From Cryomorpha sp963836915 (GTDB lineage: Bacteria; Bacteroidota; Bacteroidia; Flavobacteriales_D; Cryomorphaceae): DNA of 64,000 nucleotides. Of this stretch, positions 1-10,154 are shown piece by piece; position 1 is the first letter of the stretch; each line of letters opens with the position of its first letter. The notes beneath the pieces are model-generated. The model was not told where the DNA came from. It did not search any database and saw nothing but the letters and a program-made list of their open reading frames with translations. The DNA lies in NCBI GenBank assembly GCA_963836915.1, contig CAWILH010000002.1:744001-808000 (forward strand), in the 5' to 3' direction. Position numbers and translations under genes: made by a program.

Positions 1-314
1 CCATCTTACCCCATTTTTGGGCTTTGTAGGTAAATGATTTCGCTAATTTTAAAGTGGAATTCACATTTTCTATCGAAAACGACAGTTTTCGACAGAAAGT
101 CAAATTCTGGGGTTAACCAAATTTAACATCCCAGCAAGAAGCTAATTTAACTTAGGATTAACAAGGCTTTGGGATAATTTTTGAACGATTTAGAACCCCT
201 ATTTCTTTCGATAGAAGCATTTGTAAATCACCACTGTATAGAAACTTGCCTCTTTACTTTGCATCCTTGATTACATACTTTAGCAATCACCAACATTTTA
301 AACCACTTATATAA
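1..314. other. intergenic region upstream of subtilase
   Basis: AT-rich stretch with no convincing open frame on either strand. A short inverted motif (GAAAACGACAGTTTTC at about 76-91) is visible. The 3' end should hold the promoter of the secreted protease, but no full TTTG-N19-TAnnTTTG pair was found; TTACTTTG near 256 is a 7-of-8 match to the -7 element only. Confidence 0.4.
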
Positions 315-3300
315 ATGAAAAAAGTAATTTCACTGCTCTGTGGAGTAGTGTTCCTTGCGTCGCACGCTGGCGCCCAAGATGTGTTTTACGATGAAAAAAC
401 ACCCCTTTCGATTTCAGAAAATCCAAACCAATTTATACTACACTTTGAAAATGAAGCCGATTATACCGCCGCTTCACGTCAGTTGCCGGAAGGCTTTGAG
501 CTATTAAAATCGATCGACAAGTACTTGGCCATGGCCATCAACGTCACCAATGACTTATCTAACGAAGGGGCAATCATCAATGCCTTGAACCTTTCAGACC
601 TTGATTTCAGAAGTATCGATCATTCATGGCAACTGGAAGATGGTTTCAACCTATGGCTGAGCTATGAGATTCTATACGAGCCTAAGGTTGGAGTAAGCAT
701 ACCGCAAGCCATGCCGGCAGCGCTATCCCAATACGGCGCGACCATAAGAGAGAATGAATTTGGGAGATTTATTATGACCGTCAATGAGCCACGGGCGAGT
801 CTTCTTCTAGCCAACACTATGGTAGAGAGTGGATTGGTAAATTGGGCGCACCCAAATTTCTATGCCAACCATGTATTGTACAACGATCCTTACTACAGCC
901 AGCAATTTCAGATGAACAATACGGGCCAAACGATAAGCGGGGTCGCCGGAATGAACGATGTAGACTGTGATGCCGCACAAGCTTGGGGCATCACCACAGG
1001 TTCTGCTTCCATCACCGTAGCGGTGATTGATGATGGTCTCGAAGCCCATGAAGATATGAAAACGTCGACCGGGGCATCAAGAATTTTGGGTGGCTATACG
1101 CCGTCCAATAATGGCAATGGAAATCCGAACGCTTCGGGAGCACACGGCATGGCCTGTGCAGGAATAATCGGTGCTTCTCATAATACGATCGGGGTGCGCG
1201 GTGTGGCTCCAGGAGTAAAGTTGCGCTCTGTCAACATTTTTAACGGGGGCGAAACCACCAGCGACTTGGCAAGTGCCTTCACTTGGGCAAAGAATCAAAA
1301 TGCCGATGTAATCAGCAATTCATGGGGGTATCCATCTTGCTTCTTAAGCCTATCGGCACTGAACACCGCCATAAATGATGCGCGTCAAAATGGACGTGGT
1401 GGCGATGGTTGCGTGATCCTTTTTGCAGCCGGCAATAGCTATGGCGATTGTATCGAATACCCGGCCGACCTGACTACCGTAATGGCAGTGGGTGCGGTGA
1501 CCAACCTTGGCACCCATTCCAATTATTCCAACACCGGCCCGGCGCTGGATGTAGTAGCTCCGTCCAATTCGGCTCCTGGCCAATCTGGTGCGGGCGTACG
1601 CACTATAGACCGCGAAGGTTCGGCGGGCTATAGCTTCGGAGATTACACTACGGGTTTTGGCGGTACGTCTGCGGCCTGTCCAGTAGTAGCCGGCGTGGCC
1701 GCGCTTATACTGTCATACGATGCCACACTCACCGAAACAGAAGTACGAAACCTGCTCACCAATACGGCGACCGATATGGGGAGCTCCGGTTTTGATAATA
1801 CCTATGGCCATGGCCGCGTAAGTGCATTCGATGCGCTCACCCAGCTCGGGGCGGGTGCACCACAGGTAGAAAATTGTACAAGTACGTTCAACAGCTTTCC
1901 GCACAATATCAACTTCAACTCTGCCATAGGCGGCTGGTCGCAGAATACCAATGACGATCTGGACTGGACACGCCGCTCAGGCCCCACTCCTACCACTATT
2001 ACCGGGCCCAGCGATAGTTACGAAGGTTCTCATTATTTATATATCGAAGCTTCCACACCCAACTTTCCAAGCAAAACAGCTACCGTATCTTCGCAATGCT
2101 ATAATATTGCTGGTTTGAATAATCCGGCCGTGAGCTTTGCTTATAATATGAACGGTGCGGGTATGGGAAATCTCTACCTAGAAGCCAGTACTGACGGGTC
2201 GACCTGGGCCATGCTCTGGTCGGCATTGGGAGATCAGGGCAGCGACTGGCTCCTCGCCAATATCAGTCTGTCGGCCTATGCCAATCAAACAGAGTTAAAA
2301 CTTCGCTTCAGGGGTGTGACGGGTTCAAATTATGACAGTGACATAGCCATAGACGACGTCCGAATCGGCACGCAAGTATTCACTACGATCTGTACGAGCA
2401 CCGTTTCGGCCTTTCCCTTTACAGAAAATTTTGAGAGCAGCTCTATTTCTTGGACACAGGGCAGCGATGATGACTTGGAGTGGAACCGCATACAGGGTGG
2501 CACACCTTCCAGCACCACGGGGCCAGATGCAGCTGCACAAGGCAATTACTATTATTATGTAGAAGCTTCGGCGCCAAATTATCCCGCCAAAGATGCCAAG
2601 CTCGTTTCCCCTTGTCTGGATCTCACTTCCGTAAATACGCCGGAGATCAATTTCCAATACCATATGCTGGGTTCTGCAGTTGGTACCCTACGGCTTGAAG
2701 CCAAAGTAGGCAGCGGGTCATGGCAGAACGTTTGGTTCGATCTCTGGCGATCAAGGATCGGAGTGGCAAGAAGCTACTGCTTCACTGAGCGCTTATACCA
2801 ATGCTACCAGCCTTCAGCTACGCTTCACGGGCGTGACCGGCGAGACTTATTCTGGTGATATAGCGCTTGATCATATTGTGATCGGAGAACCACAAGAAGA
2901 TGCGAGCAATTGTCTTGCATCCGTAAATAGCTTCCCTTATCTAGAGAGCTTTGAAAGCTTGATAAACAATTGGAGCCAAAGCAGCGAGGATGATATGGAT
3001 TGGAGTCGCAACTCTGGCGGAACACCATCCTTCAGCACTGGCCCCAGCGGATCATCTGCGGGCAACTGGTACTTTTACGTAGAATCTTCTGCTCCCAATT
3101 ACCCTGCTAAACTGGCCGTGCTAGAGTCGCCCTGCTATAATCTGAGCGCCACGAGTGCACCGAGCTTTAAGTTCGACTATCATATGTACGGCAATAATAT
3201 GGGCTCGCTTAAAATTGAAGCAAAAGTGGGTGCCACTTGGATCCAACTCTGGTCGCTTGCCGGAAACCAAGGAAATGAATGGAAGGAACAAACCGTGTCG

Positions 3301-4176
3301 CTGGCACAGTACGCCGGCATATCTCAAGTAAAATTGCGCTTCGTGGGCAATACCGGCGCGAGCTACCGAAGCGATATCGCCATTGACAATATCCGGATTA
3401 CCGATGGTACGGCACAGACGGCCTGTCCGGCCACTAATTTTGCCGGATCGGTATCGAGCTACGGATCCATTCAGGATGTGGGTTCCTTTACCGTTTCCAA
3501 TTTTGGGAAAACCTTGCGCATCGAAGACAATGCCTGGAAGTCGATTCCCTTTGCCTACAATGTTACGCCCAACACCCTACTCCGTTTCGACTTCAGGTCT
3601 ACGGGTCAGGGCGAGATACAGGGAATCGGGTTTGATAATGACAATAGCATTTCAGAGAATCTGACCTTCCAGCTCTATGGAACCCAGCCCTGGGGACTTC
3701 AAAATTTTAAGAATTACAGCGGCTCGAATTGGGTGACCTATACCATCCCGGTCGGCGCGTACTTCACGGGTTCTTTTGATCGTTTGATTTTTGCGTGCGA
3801 TAATGATGAAGGCTTCGGCGATGATGCTTCTTTTCGCAATCTCATCGTCTACGAAAATGGCGACTGCGGCGCTGGGGTCGCTTTGCTCAACCAGCCTATG
3901 GCCATCATGGGCAAATCGCCTGAGCATAGTCTAAGCATCAAAACTTTCCCAAATCCTACCAGCCATACCGTCAATATCCAAATAGATGGCGATGTAAGTG
4001 CAGACACCTACCTTCAGATCATAGAGCCTTCCGGCAAAGTAATCTTTGAAGAGCGAATAGGTCAAGCCGGGTTCACAGCAGCTGATTTGAGCGGGGTGGC
4101 TAGTGGAATCTACTTCGTAAAACTGATGAGCGGGAATACCGTTTTTAAAGTTGAAAAGATCATAAAAACGAACTGA
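315..4176 (+). CDS. secreted S8 subtilase with MAM-like modules and T9SS sorting domain (frameshifted)
   Basis: Secreted serine endopeptidase. A Sec signal peptide ends in AGAQ near residue 21. The subtilase triad is visible as D239 (VIDDG), H277 (GAHGMACAG) and S452 (GGTSAACP). Three tandem MAM-like modules follow (about 1876-2390, 2395-2890 and 2905-3420), each with a DDxxWxRxxGxTPSxxTGP core and a paired Cys. A C-terminal FPNP...ASGIYFVKL segment is a T9SS type A sorting domain, so the product is predicted to be exported by the gliding/secretion machinery. The frame breaks at about 2735: removing one T in TTGGTTCG restores the second module and gives exactly 1287 codons. I therefore annotate one gene. 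A genuine frameshift would leave an 847-residue protease without the sorting signal. Confidence 0.85.
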
Positions 4177-4199
4177 GATTAATTATTTAGGTTACATTG

Positions 4200-4228
4200 A
4201 AAGGGATCCGATTGGATCCCTTTTTTTT
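4200..4228 (+). terminator. Rho-independent terminator after subtilase
   Basis: Perfect 10-bp stem AAAGGGATCC / GGATCCCTTT with loop GATT, followed by a run of T, 23 bases after the protease stop. Confidence 0.9.
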
Positions 4229-4355
4229 GATTTAAACGATGTGGCCTGTCTATCACCAAGTTCTTTTTTATCTTCGCGAGCCTTGCACTCAATCAAATTG
4301 TTAATATCCGCGCTAAGCGAAATAGAAATCAAAAAGAAACGAAGACGCATAAAAT

Positions 4356-6596
4356 ATGACTGAGAAGACACCAACCATTATTTATACCATCACCGACGAA
4401 GCGCCGGCCTTGGCCACACATTCCTTCCTGCCCGTAATAAAAGCTTATACCGATACCGCAGGAATAAATGTTGAGACAAGGGATATATCACTTGCAGCAA
4501 GAATATTGGCCATTTTCCCAGAAGTATTGAGTGAAGACCAAAGAACTCCCGATGCTTTGGCCGAGCTTGGGGAGATAGCCAAAACACCCGGAGCCAACAT
4601 CGTGAAGCTCCCAAATATTAGTGCTTCGGTGCCGCAGTTGAAGGCCGCTATAGAAGAGCTGCAAGAAAAGGGATATGCCCTGCCCGACTATCCCGAAGAA
4701 CCAAAGAATGAAGATGAAAAGAAAATTAAAGCCAAGTATGACCGGGTAAAAGGTAGCGCCGTAAATCCCGTATTGCGCGAAGGCAACTCAGATAGGCGTG
4801 CACCGAAAGCGGTGAAGGCTTACGCCAAAAAACATCCCCATAGGATGGGGGCCTGGTCGGAAAGTTCCAAAACAAAAGTTGCCAGCATGAGTACTGGCGA
4901 TTTTTACGGCAGTGAAGAGTCGCTTACTATGCCGAAGGCAGAACACATCACTATCCAACTCGTAGCTGAGAATGGATCAAAAGAGATTTTAAAAAAAGAC
5001 CTTGCCCTATCAGAAGGTGAAGTGATCGATGCTTCGGTGATGAGCGTATCGGCACTCCAATCCTTCCTATCTGAGCAAGTTCAAGCCGCACGCGATAAGG
5101 GTGTGCTCTTCTCTATCCACTTGAAGGCAACGATGATGAAGGTCTCCGACCCGATCATTTTTGGCCATGCTGTGAAGGTCTATTTTGCTGATCTATTTAA
5201 AAAGCATGCCGTAACTTTTGACAAAATTGGTGTCGACGTGCGCAATGGTTTTGGTGATCTGCTCGATGCCATCCATGAGCTTCCTGAAAAGGAGCGCGAG
5301 CAAATTGAAACCGATATCGCAGAAGCCTATAAGGCCGGTCCCGATCTGGCGATGGTAAATTCTGACAAGGGAATAACAAATCTCCATGTGCCAAGCGATG
5401 TGATCATAGATGCATCGATGCCTGCCATGATCCGCACATCGGGGCAGATGTGGAACGGTGAAGGCAAGCAGCAAGATACCCTTGCGGTGATACCAGATAG
5501 ATCTTATGCCGGGGTATATCAAGCGGTGATCGATAATTGTAAGAAGCATGGCGCCTTCGACCCTACCACCATGGGCAGTGTGGCCAATGTGGGGCTCATG
5601 GCTCAAAAGGCCGAAGAGTACGGCAGCCACGATAAAACATTTGAGCTCTCCAAATCGGGATCTGTGCAGGTAATAGATTCACGCGGCGCCGTCTTAATAG
5701 AGCATAAGGTAGCCGACGGCGATATATGGCGCATGTGCCAGACGAAGGATGATGCCATCCGCGATTGGGTAAAACTTGCAGTGGGCAGGGCGCGAAGTGC
5801 GGGAACCCCGGCTATATTTTGGCTCGACCCAAACAGGGCGCATGATAGCGAACTGATCAAAAAAGTGGAGAAATACCTTCTAAATCATTCTACTTCCGGG
5901 CTTGATATTAAAATCATGTCACCGGTTGACGCTACCAAGTTTTCGCTCGATCGGATACGGGAAGGGTTGGACACCATATCGGTGACTGGAAATGTACTCC
6001 GCGATTACCTCACTGATTTATTCCCGATCCTAGAAGTGGGTACCAGCGCAAAAATGCTATCCATAGTGCCCTTGATGAATGGTGGCGGTCTTTTTGAAAC
6101 CGGTGCCGGTGGATCGGCGCCAAAGCATGTGCAGCAATTTGTGGAAGAAGGTCATTTGAGATGGGACTCACTGGGCGAATTTTTAGCATTGGCGGCTTCA
6201 CTGGAACATTTGGGAACGGTAAACAACAACCAGCGGGCGATCATACTTTCTAAAACGCTCGATGAAGCCACGGGCAAGTATTTGGATGAGAATAAGTCGC
6301 CATCGCGAAAAGTGAATGAACTTGATAACCGTGGAAGCCATTTTTATCTAGCGCTCTATTGGGCTGAAGCCCTTGCCGGGCAGGATGAAGATGTCGAACT
6401 GAAAAAGATATTTAGAACGATAGCATCCGATCTGGTTGCCAAAGAAGAACAGATCAATAAGGAACTCATCGCAGCCCAGGGCAAGCCGGTTGACATTGAA
6501 GGCTACTACCTTCCGGCAATTCAGAAAGTAACCGAAGCCATGCGCCCGAGCCCAGCGCTTAATGCAATATTGGATAAAATCGGAGCCTTGGTCTAG
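4356..6596 (+). CDS. icd: isocitrate dehydrogenase, NADP-dependent, monomeric type
   Basis: Cytoplasmic TCA-cycle enzyme that oxidatively decarboxylates isocitrate to 2-oxoglutarate with NADP. At 746 residues it has the length of the monomeric family (about 740), distinct from the 400-residue dimeric enzymes. Family-typical stretches are visible: the N-terminal IIYTITDEAPALAT, the GNSDRRAP region, KVYFADLF, DRSYAGVYQ, and FETGAGGSAPKHVQQF near the C-terminus. It stands alone between two terminators and looks monocistronic. Start is the ATG directly preceding the conserved N-terminus. Confidence 0.97.
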   Translation: MTEKTPTIIYTITDEAPALATHSFLPVIKAYTDTAGINVETRDISLAARILAIFPEVLSEDQRTPDALAELGEIAKTPGANIVKLPNISASVPQLKAAIEELQEKGYALPDYPEEPKNEDEKKIKAKYDRVKGSAVNPVLREGNSDRRAPKAVKAYAKKHPHRMGAWSESSKTKVASMSTGDFYGSEESLTMPKAEHITIQLVAENGSKEILKKDLALSEGEVIDASVMSVSALQSFLSEQVQAARDKGVLFSIHLKATMMKVSDPIIFGHAVKVYFADLFKKHAVTFDKIGVDVRNGFGDLLDAIHELPEKEREQIETDIAEAYKAGPDLAMVNSDKGITNLHVPSDVIIDASMPAMIRTSGQMWNGEGKQQDTLAVIPDRSYAGVYQAVIDNCKKHGAFDPTTMGSVANVGLMAQKAEEYGSHDKTFELSKSGSVQVIDSRGAVLIEHKVADGDIWRMCQTKDDAIRDWVKLAVGRARSAGTPAIFWLDPNRAHDSELIKKVEKYLLNHSTSGLDIKIMSPVDATKFSLDRIREGLDTISVTGNVLRDYLTDLFPILEVGTSAKMLSIVPLMNGGGLFETGAGGSAPKHVQQFVEEGHLRWDSLGEFLALAASLEHLGTVNNNQRAIILSKTLDEATGKYLDENKSPSRKVNELDNRGSHFYLALYWAEALAGQDEDVELKKIFRTIASDLVAKEEQINKELIAAQGKPVDIEGYYLPAIQKVTEAMRPSPALNAILDKIGALV

Positions 6597-6620
6597 GAAT
6601 TCAAAAGGATGGAATTCATA

Positions 6621-6657
6621 AAAAAAAGCACTTTCCAAATAGGGAAAGTGCTTTTTT
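6621..6657. terminator. bidirectional terminator between icd and the CDGSH gene
   Basis: Stem AAAAAAGCACTTTCC / GGAAAGTGCTTTTTT with a six-base loop. A-rich and T-rich flanks allow termination in both directions, fitting the convergent genes on either side. Confidence 0.88.
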
Positions 6658-6682
6658 ATGATTCTCTTTTTCAGCGTAGCTA

Positions 6683-7120
6683 CTACTCTGCCTTAAATTC
6701 TATTCCCTTATGGGAACCATCACAGAAAGGCTTTTTTGCAGAAGCACCACATCGGCATAGCGCTGCCTTCTCACCATCAAAATCGGGCTGACCTTCGGCG
6801 GTTTTTATATGCACTTTTCCCTCTAAAATTAAAGGGCCGTTTGGCACTACGTTAATTTCTACCATCTTATCGTTATTTTCTTGTTTTGATTCTTCTTCCC
6901 CCTTACGCTCCATGGTGAGCGCGCCGGAAGGACATTTTTCTACTTGGGCTATAATGGTGTCCAAGCTTGCATTTTCAACCTGCACCCAAGGTCTCTGGTC
7001 GGGGTTGAATACTTCGGGAAGTCCGTGGAAGCATTTTTTGCTGTGATAGCAAAGATGTGGAGTCCACACCACCCTACTATCTCCTTTCTCGTATTTCTTG
7101 GTTTTGAGTCCGTCTGACAT
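6683..7120 (-). CDS. iron-sulfur protein with divergent 4Fe-4S domain and CDGSH domain
   Basis: Small cytoplasmic redox or cluster-carrier protein of 145 residues. The N-terminal half resembles the divergent 4Fe-4S mono-cluster family (Fer4_19), with C24, C30 and C63. The C-terminal half is a CDGSH module with C122, C124, C133 and H137 (CRC...CDGSHK), the three-Cys one-His ligand set for a 2Fe-2S cluster. The start is placed at the ATG at 7120, because the longer frame overlaps the upstream acetyltransferase gene. Only 11 bases separate the two genes, so they are probably cotranscribed. The exact partner is unknown. Confidence 0.88.
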   Translation of the reverse strand: MSDGLKTKKYEKGDSRVVWTPHLCYHSKKCFHGLPEVFNPDQRPWVQVENASLDTIIAQVEKCPSGALTMERKGEEESKQENNDKMVEINVVPNGPLILEGKVHIKTAEGQPDFDGEKAALCRCGASAKKPFCDGSHKGIEFKAE

Positions 7121-7131
7121 AATATTATGGC

Positions 7132-7440
7132 CTAGAGCCGTAAGCCCGACGCTACCAGATCCATATGCTCTGGATGTTTTTTTAAGTAGGCTTTCACAAA
7201 CGGACATACAGGTATCAGGCGCATACCGTTTTCACGGATATAATCAAATACATGGAGCACCAGCTTCTCGCCAAGTCCGTTGCCTTGTAAGTTTTCTGGT
7301 ACTTCGGTGTGATTGATAAATATCTTGCCTTCTTTATTGCTTCGGTACTCAAGGGTAGCTCTTTGCTCGCCGATCAGGATATCAAAGGTTTGCCGTTCTT
7401 CATCGTGGTCGAACGTCAGGTTCTCAAATTCTTCGCTCAT
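7132..7440 (-). CDS. GNAT-like N-acetyltransferase (Acetyltransf_CG / NATD1 type)
   Basis: A 102-residue protein of the small single-domain acetyltransferase group. Hallmarks are the HTEVPENLQGNGLG acetyl-CoA pyrophosphate loop, LRLIPVCPF-like strand (here MRLIPVCPFV) and a terminal YLKKHPEH motif. Substrate is unknown; this family is often annotated only as N-acetyltransferase. It is the first gene of a two-gene minus-strand unit with the CDGSH iron-sulfur protein. Confidence 0.88.
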   Translation of the reverse strand: MSEEFENLTFDHDEERQTFDILIGEQRATLEYRSNKEGKIFINHTEVPENLQGNGLGEKLVLHVFDYIRENGMRLIPVCPFVKAYLKKHPEHMDLVASGLRL

Positions 7441-7587
7441 TCTATATAGATTGTCGGTTTTTTAACTGTTCGCAAAGACATTCTATGGCGCAGGTCTTCG
7501 GGAATGGATTAATAGTTTGTAAAGTTAGGTTTTATCGGTCAATCGTGCAATTTCGCCGAAGCGAAGAATTTCAACAATTTTCGGCAG

Positions 7588-8469
7588 CTACTCTTCTACC
7601 AAAATCCCCATTTTACCCTTATTATAATCATTGATCGCTTCCATGATTTCGCTCTGCGTGTTCATCACAAATGGCCCATAAGTGGCCAGCGGTTCACCGA
7701 TGGGTACGCCCGCCATAAGAATGAGCGTAGTCTTTTCCGCTGCGGTAAATCGAATTTCATCAGCCCTACGGTCATTGACTTCATCGCCCATAAAATGATA
7801 GAGCGTCTTCGTTTCTGTATTGCCAAACCCTTCGATCTTCCCTTTTCCCTTGGCCACGTAGATAGCCAAATTAAAACGGGAAGGGATGGTGAGCTCAGCC
7901 AGGGCATCTTTCTGCACTTCAATGCGCGCCAAGACCAACTCCGATTTTGGAGTGATCGGAGCTTTTGCGTCTCGGTATTGACCAGCGGCCAAATACATAT
8001 CTGCGCCCGGAGCCAGTGCTATATGTGCGAGATCTTCGACCCTTCCATTTATATAGCTGGGTGCAACCAACTTTTCGCTGGACGGAGTATTGATCCAAAG
8101 CTGTATCATCTCCATAGCTCCACCAGCGGCCGCCATGGCCACTGATGGGCGCTCACTGTGAACGATGCCCCGCGCGGCATTGACCCATTGAAATCCGCCA
8201 CGGCCCACTATAGCGCTATTGCCCAGCGAGTCGCGGTGGTGCACTTCTCCATCCAGCACGATAGTGACCGGACTGAACCCACGGTGCGGATGCGGGCCTA
8301 CTCCGCTATGCAGTGCATTGCTGCCCGCATCAACCTTGAGCACGCCATGGTGAAAAAGGATGAATGGGTCTATTTGCTCCACCTTATGCGTGGGCAATGC
8401 TTGGCGTACATCCATGCCGCCCATGTCAATCGGCTCGGCGGGCAAGGCGTTTTTTACTTTTCTCAACAT
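7588..8469 (-). CDS. pirin family protein
   Basis: Bicupin protein of 293 residues. The N-terminal cupin carries the pirin metal-site signature HPHRGFSPVT and the later GGFQWVNAARGIVHSE stretch, which supplies His and Glu ligands. Pirins bind Fe and act variously as quercetin dioxygenase-like enzymes or redox-sensing cofactors; which applies here is not visible. It follows another pirin by six bases, so the two form an operon of diverged paralogues. Confidence 0.92.
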   Translation of the reverse strand: MLRKVKNALPAEPIDMGGMDVRQALPTHKVEQIDPFILFHHGVLKVDAGSNALHSGVGPHPHRGFSPVTIVLDGEVHHRDSLGNSAIVGRGGFQWVNAARGIVHSERPSVAMAAAGGAMEMIQLWINTPSSEKLVAPSYINGRVEDLAHIALAPGADMYLAAGQYRDAKAPITPKSELVLARIEVQKDALAELTIPSRFNLAIYVAKGKGKIEGFGNTETKTLYHFMGDEVNDRRADEIRFTAAEKTTLILMAGVPIGEPLATYGPFVMNTQSEIMEAINDYNKGKMGILVEE

Positions 8470-8475
8470 TTTGTT

Positions 8476-9189
8476 TTAGTTCAGGGGTACTTCTATGAAT
8501 AGCAGCTCTGATTTGGCGGAAGCCTTCACCACTGCTGTATCTGTCTCGGTCATGGCCAGTGCGTCTCTCTTACCCAAGTGCTCACCTGCGCACTCTACCG
8601 CACCTGCTATTAGAAATAGGTAGAGTCCGCGAGTCGCATCATTTAGCGTGTAGGTATAGGCTGCACCAGGTTCCAAATCTATGCGGGAGAGATATGCATT
8701 TTGATTTATGGCCAGCGCACCTACTTTGGTATTGGCAGGAGCCACAAGGTATTGCAGCTTACCCATTCGGTCTTTGGCAGCAAACTTCTTTTGGGCATAA
8801 CCGGGCTCTGTACTGTTTGATTCTGGATGGATCCAAATCTGGAGAAAGTTGACCGCTTCCGTTTTGCTCGCATTAAATTCGCCATGCTCTATGCCGCGTC
8901 CGGCCGACATCACCTGCACTTCGCCGGTTTCGATCACGCCCGAAGAGCCGAGGCTATCCATATGCTGCAAAGCCCCACCGAGCGGTATGCTGATGATCTC
9001 CATATTCTGATGGGGATGCTTCCCGAAGCCCTTGCCGCCAGCCACGATGTCGTCATTCAAAACCCTGAGCAGGCCAAAACCCATGCGGTCTGGATCGTAA
9101 TAATTGGCAAAGCTAAAGCTGTGATGTGAATCGAGCCAACCATGGTCGGCATGCCCCCTGCTGGTAGCACTGTGCAATACACTTTTCAT
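8476..9189 (-). CDS. pirin family protein, YhhW-like
   Basis: Bicupin protein of 237 residues, closer to the E. coli YhhW quercetinase subgroup. The metal site reads GKHPHQNMEIISIP and MSAGRGIEHGEFN. The N-terminal GHADHGWLDSHHSFSFANYYDP segment region is typical of the subgroup. It is the promoter-proximal gene of the two-pirin operon. A -7 element lies 34 bases upstream. Function as quercetinase is inferred from family only. Confidence 0.92.
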   Translation of the reverse strand: MKSVLHSATSRGHADHGWLDSHHSFSFANYYDPDRMGFGLLRVLNDDIVAGGKGFGKHPHQNMEIISIPLGGALQHMDSLGSSGVIETGEVQVMSAGRGIEHGEFNASKTEAVNFLQIWIHPESNSTEPGYAQKKFAAKDRMGKLQYLVAPANTKVGALAINQNAYLSRIDLEPGAAYTYTLNDATRGLYLFLIAGAVECAGEHLGKRDALAMTETDTAVVKASAKSELLFIEVPLN

Positions 9190-9222
9190 ACGATACTGGG
9201 TTTGATCATTTTTAAAACACTA

Positions 9223-9230
9223 CAAAATTA
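9223..9230 (-). promoter_or_regulatory. candidate -7 element for the pirin operon
   Basis: On the minus strand the sequence reads TAATTTTG, a full match to the Bacteroidota -7 consensus TAnnTTTG, about 34 bases before the start codon. No TTTG -33 box was found at the expected distance. Confidence 0.4.
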
Positions 9231-9439
9231 ATGTACCTACATATATTATTTGCCTTGCCGTTGTGATATCTTGTTAAATAAAATGATGGGGTTCTGTTAA
9301 TAAACTTTTCAGGGCTTATAGGCTCTATCGACTAAGACGATGGCATAGATGATTAAGCGAGCGATAGCAGGGCTAAGTATTTAGCTGGTTTTTGTGGAAA
9401 ACGCGAACCTTAAAACGCCGTTTCCGTAGCTAAGCTATG

Positions 9440-9447
9440 TATTTTTG
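9440..9447 (+). promoter_or_regulatory. candidate -7 element for the coiled-coil membrane protein
   Basis: TATTTTTG matches TAnnTTTG and ends 30 bases before the ATG at 9478. The -33 box is not recognisable. Confidence 0.35.
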
Positions 9448-9477
9448 AATCCTTAAACAGAATGTAATCCCCCTACT

Positions 9478-10092
9478 ATGAAATTTTCCCTTCTCCCCTT
9501 TTTGGCCTTTCTATTTTTTGTTTCAGAGCTCACAGCCCAGACCGAAGATGCGGATGCTACTAGAGATAATTCGCTTTCTTCACAATATCAAGAGCTTAAA
9601 AAGGAATCAAATAATTACCAAGTCTATAAAGTAGTGAGAGAGACTTCTCTCGATGCGCTTTTTAAGGGCGTGACCGACTCCATCAATGCTTACCGCAGTG
9701 AGATAGCCACCTTGAATGCCGAGCAGAATACGCTTAACAAAACGGTGGGTTCGCTTAAAAGTCAGGTCAATGAGCGTGAAGAGAGCCTTGCTGATCAAGA
9801 GTATCAGATCGAACACATGAGTTTTCTGGGCATGAGCCTTACCAAAGGTACATATGTGACCTTTACGTGGGTGCTCATTTTCATTCTGCTCACAGTGGCT
9901 GTGGTGCTGTACCTGCGTTTTAATACCGCCAATAGGGTCACGGTGCGCACCAAGTCGGAATACGACGCCTTGCAATCTGACTTTGAAGCGCAGAAGCAGC
10001 GTGCCCGCGAAACAGAAACGAAGATAAAGCGCGAATTGCAGACTGAGCTCAACCGGGTGGAAGAGCTCAAGGAGCAGCTCGGCGACGCCTAG
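9478..10092 (+). CDS. membrane-anchored coiled-coil protein, Bacteroidota-specific
   Basis: A 204-residue protein with a signal peptide (cleavage near LTAQ, residue 21), a coiled-coil region at about 60-115, one transmembrane helix at about 128-147 and a basic coiled-coil cytoplasmic tail. Proteins of this layout are common in Flavobacteriia and are often labelled tRNA (guanine-N1)-methyltransferase; I see no methyltransferase motif, knot fold or SAM loop, so that name looks like an annotation error. The topology suggests an envelope-spanning scaffold or adaptor. No neighbour is co-oriented. Confidence 0.75.
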   Translation: MKFSLLPFLAFLFFVSELTAQTEDADATRDNSLSSQYQELKKESNNYQVYKVVRETSLDALFKGVTDSINAYRSEIATLNAEQNTLNKTVGSLKSQVNEREESLADQEYQIEHMSFLGMSLTKGTYVTFTWVLIFILLTVAVVLYLRFNTANRVTVRTKSEYDALQSDFEAQKQRARETETKIKRELQTELNRVEELKEQLGDA

Positions 10093-10154
10093 TTCCTATG
10101 GATTTGGTACCTCTTTATACTACTTGGTTCTCCGGCCAATAGATAGTCCCTAGA

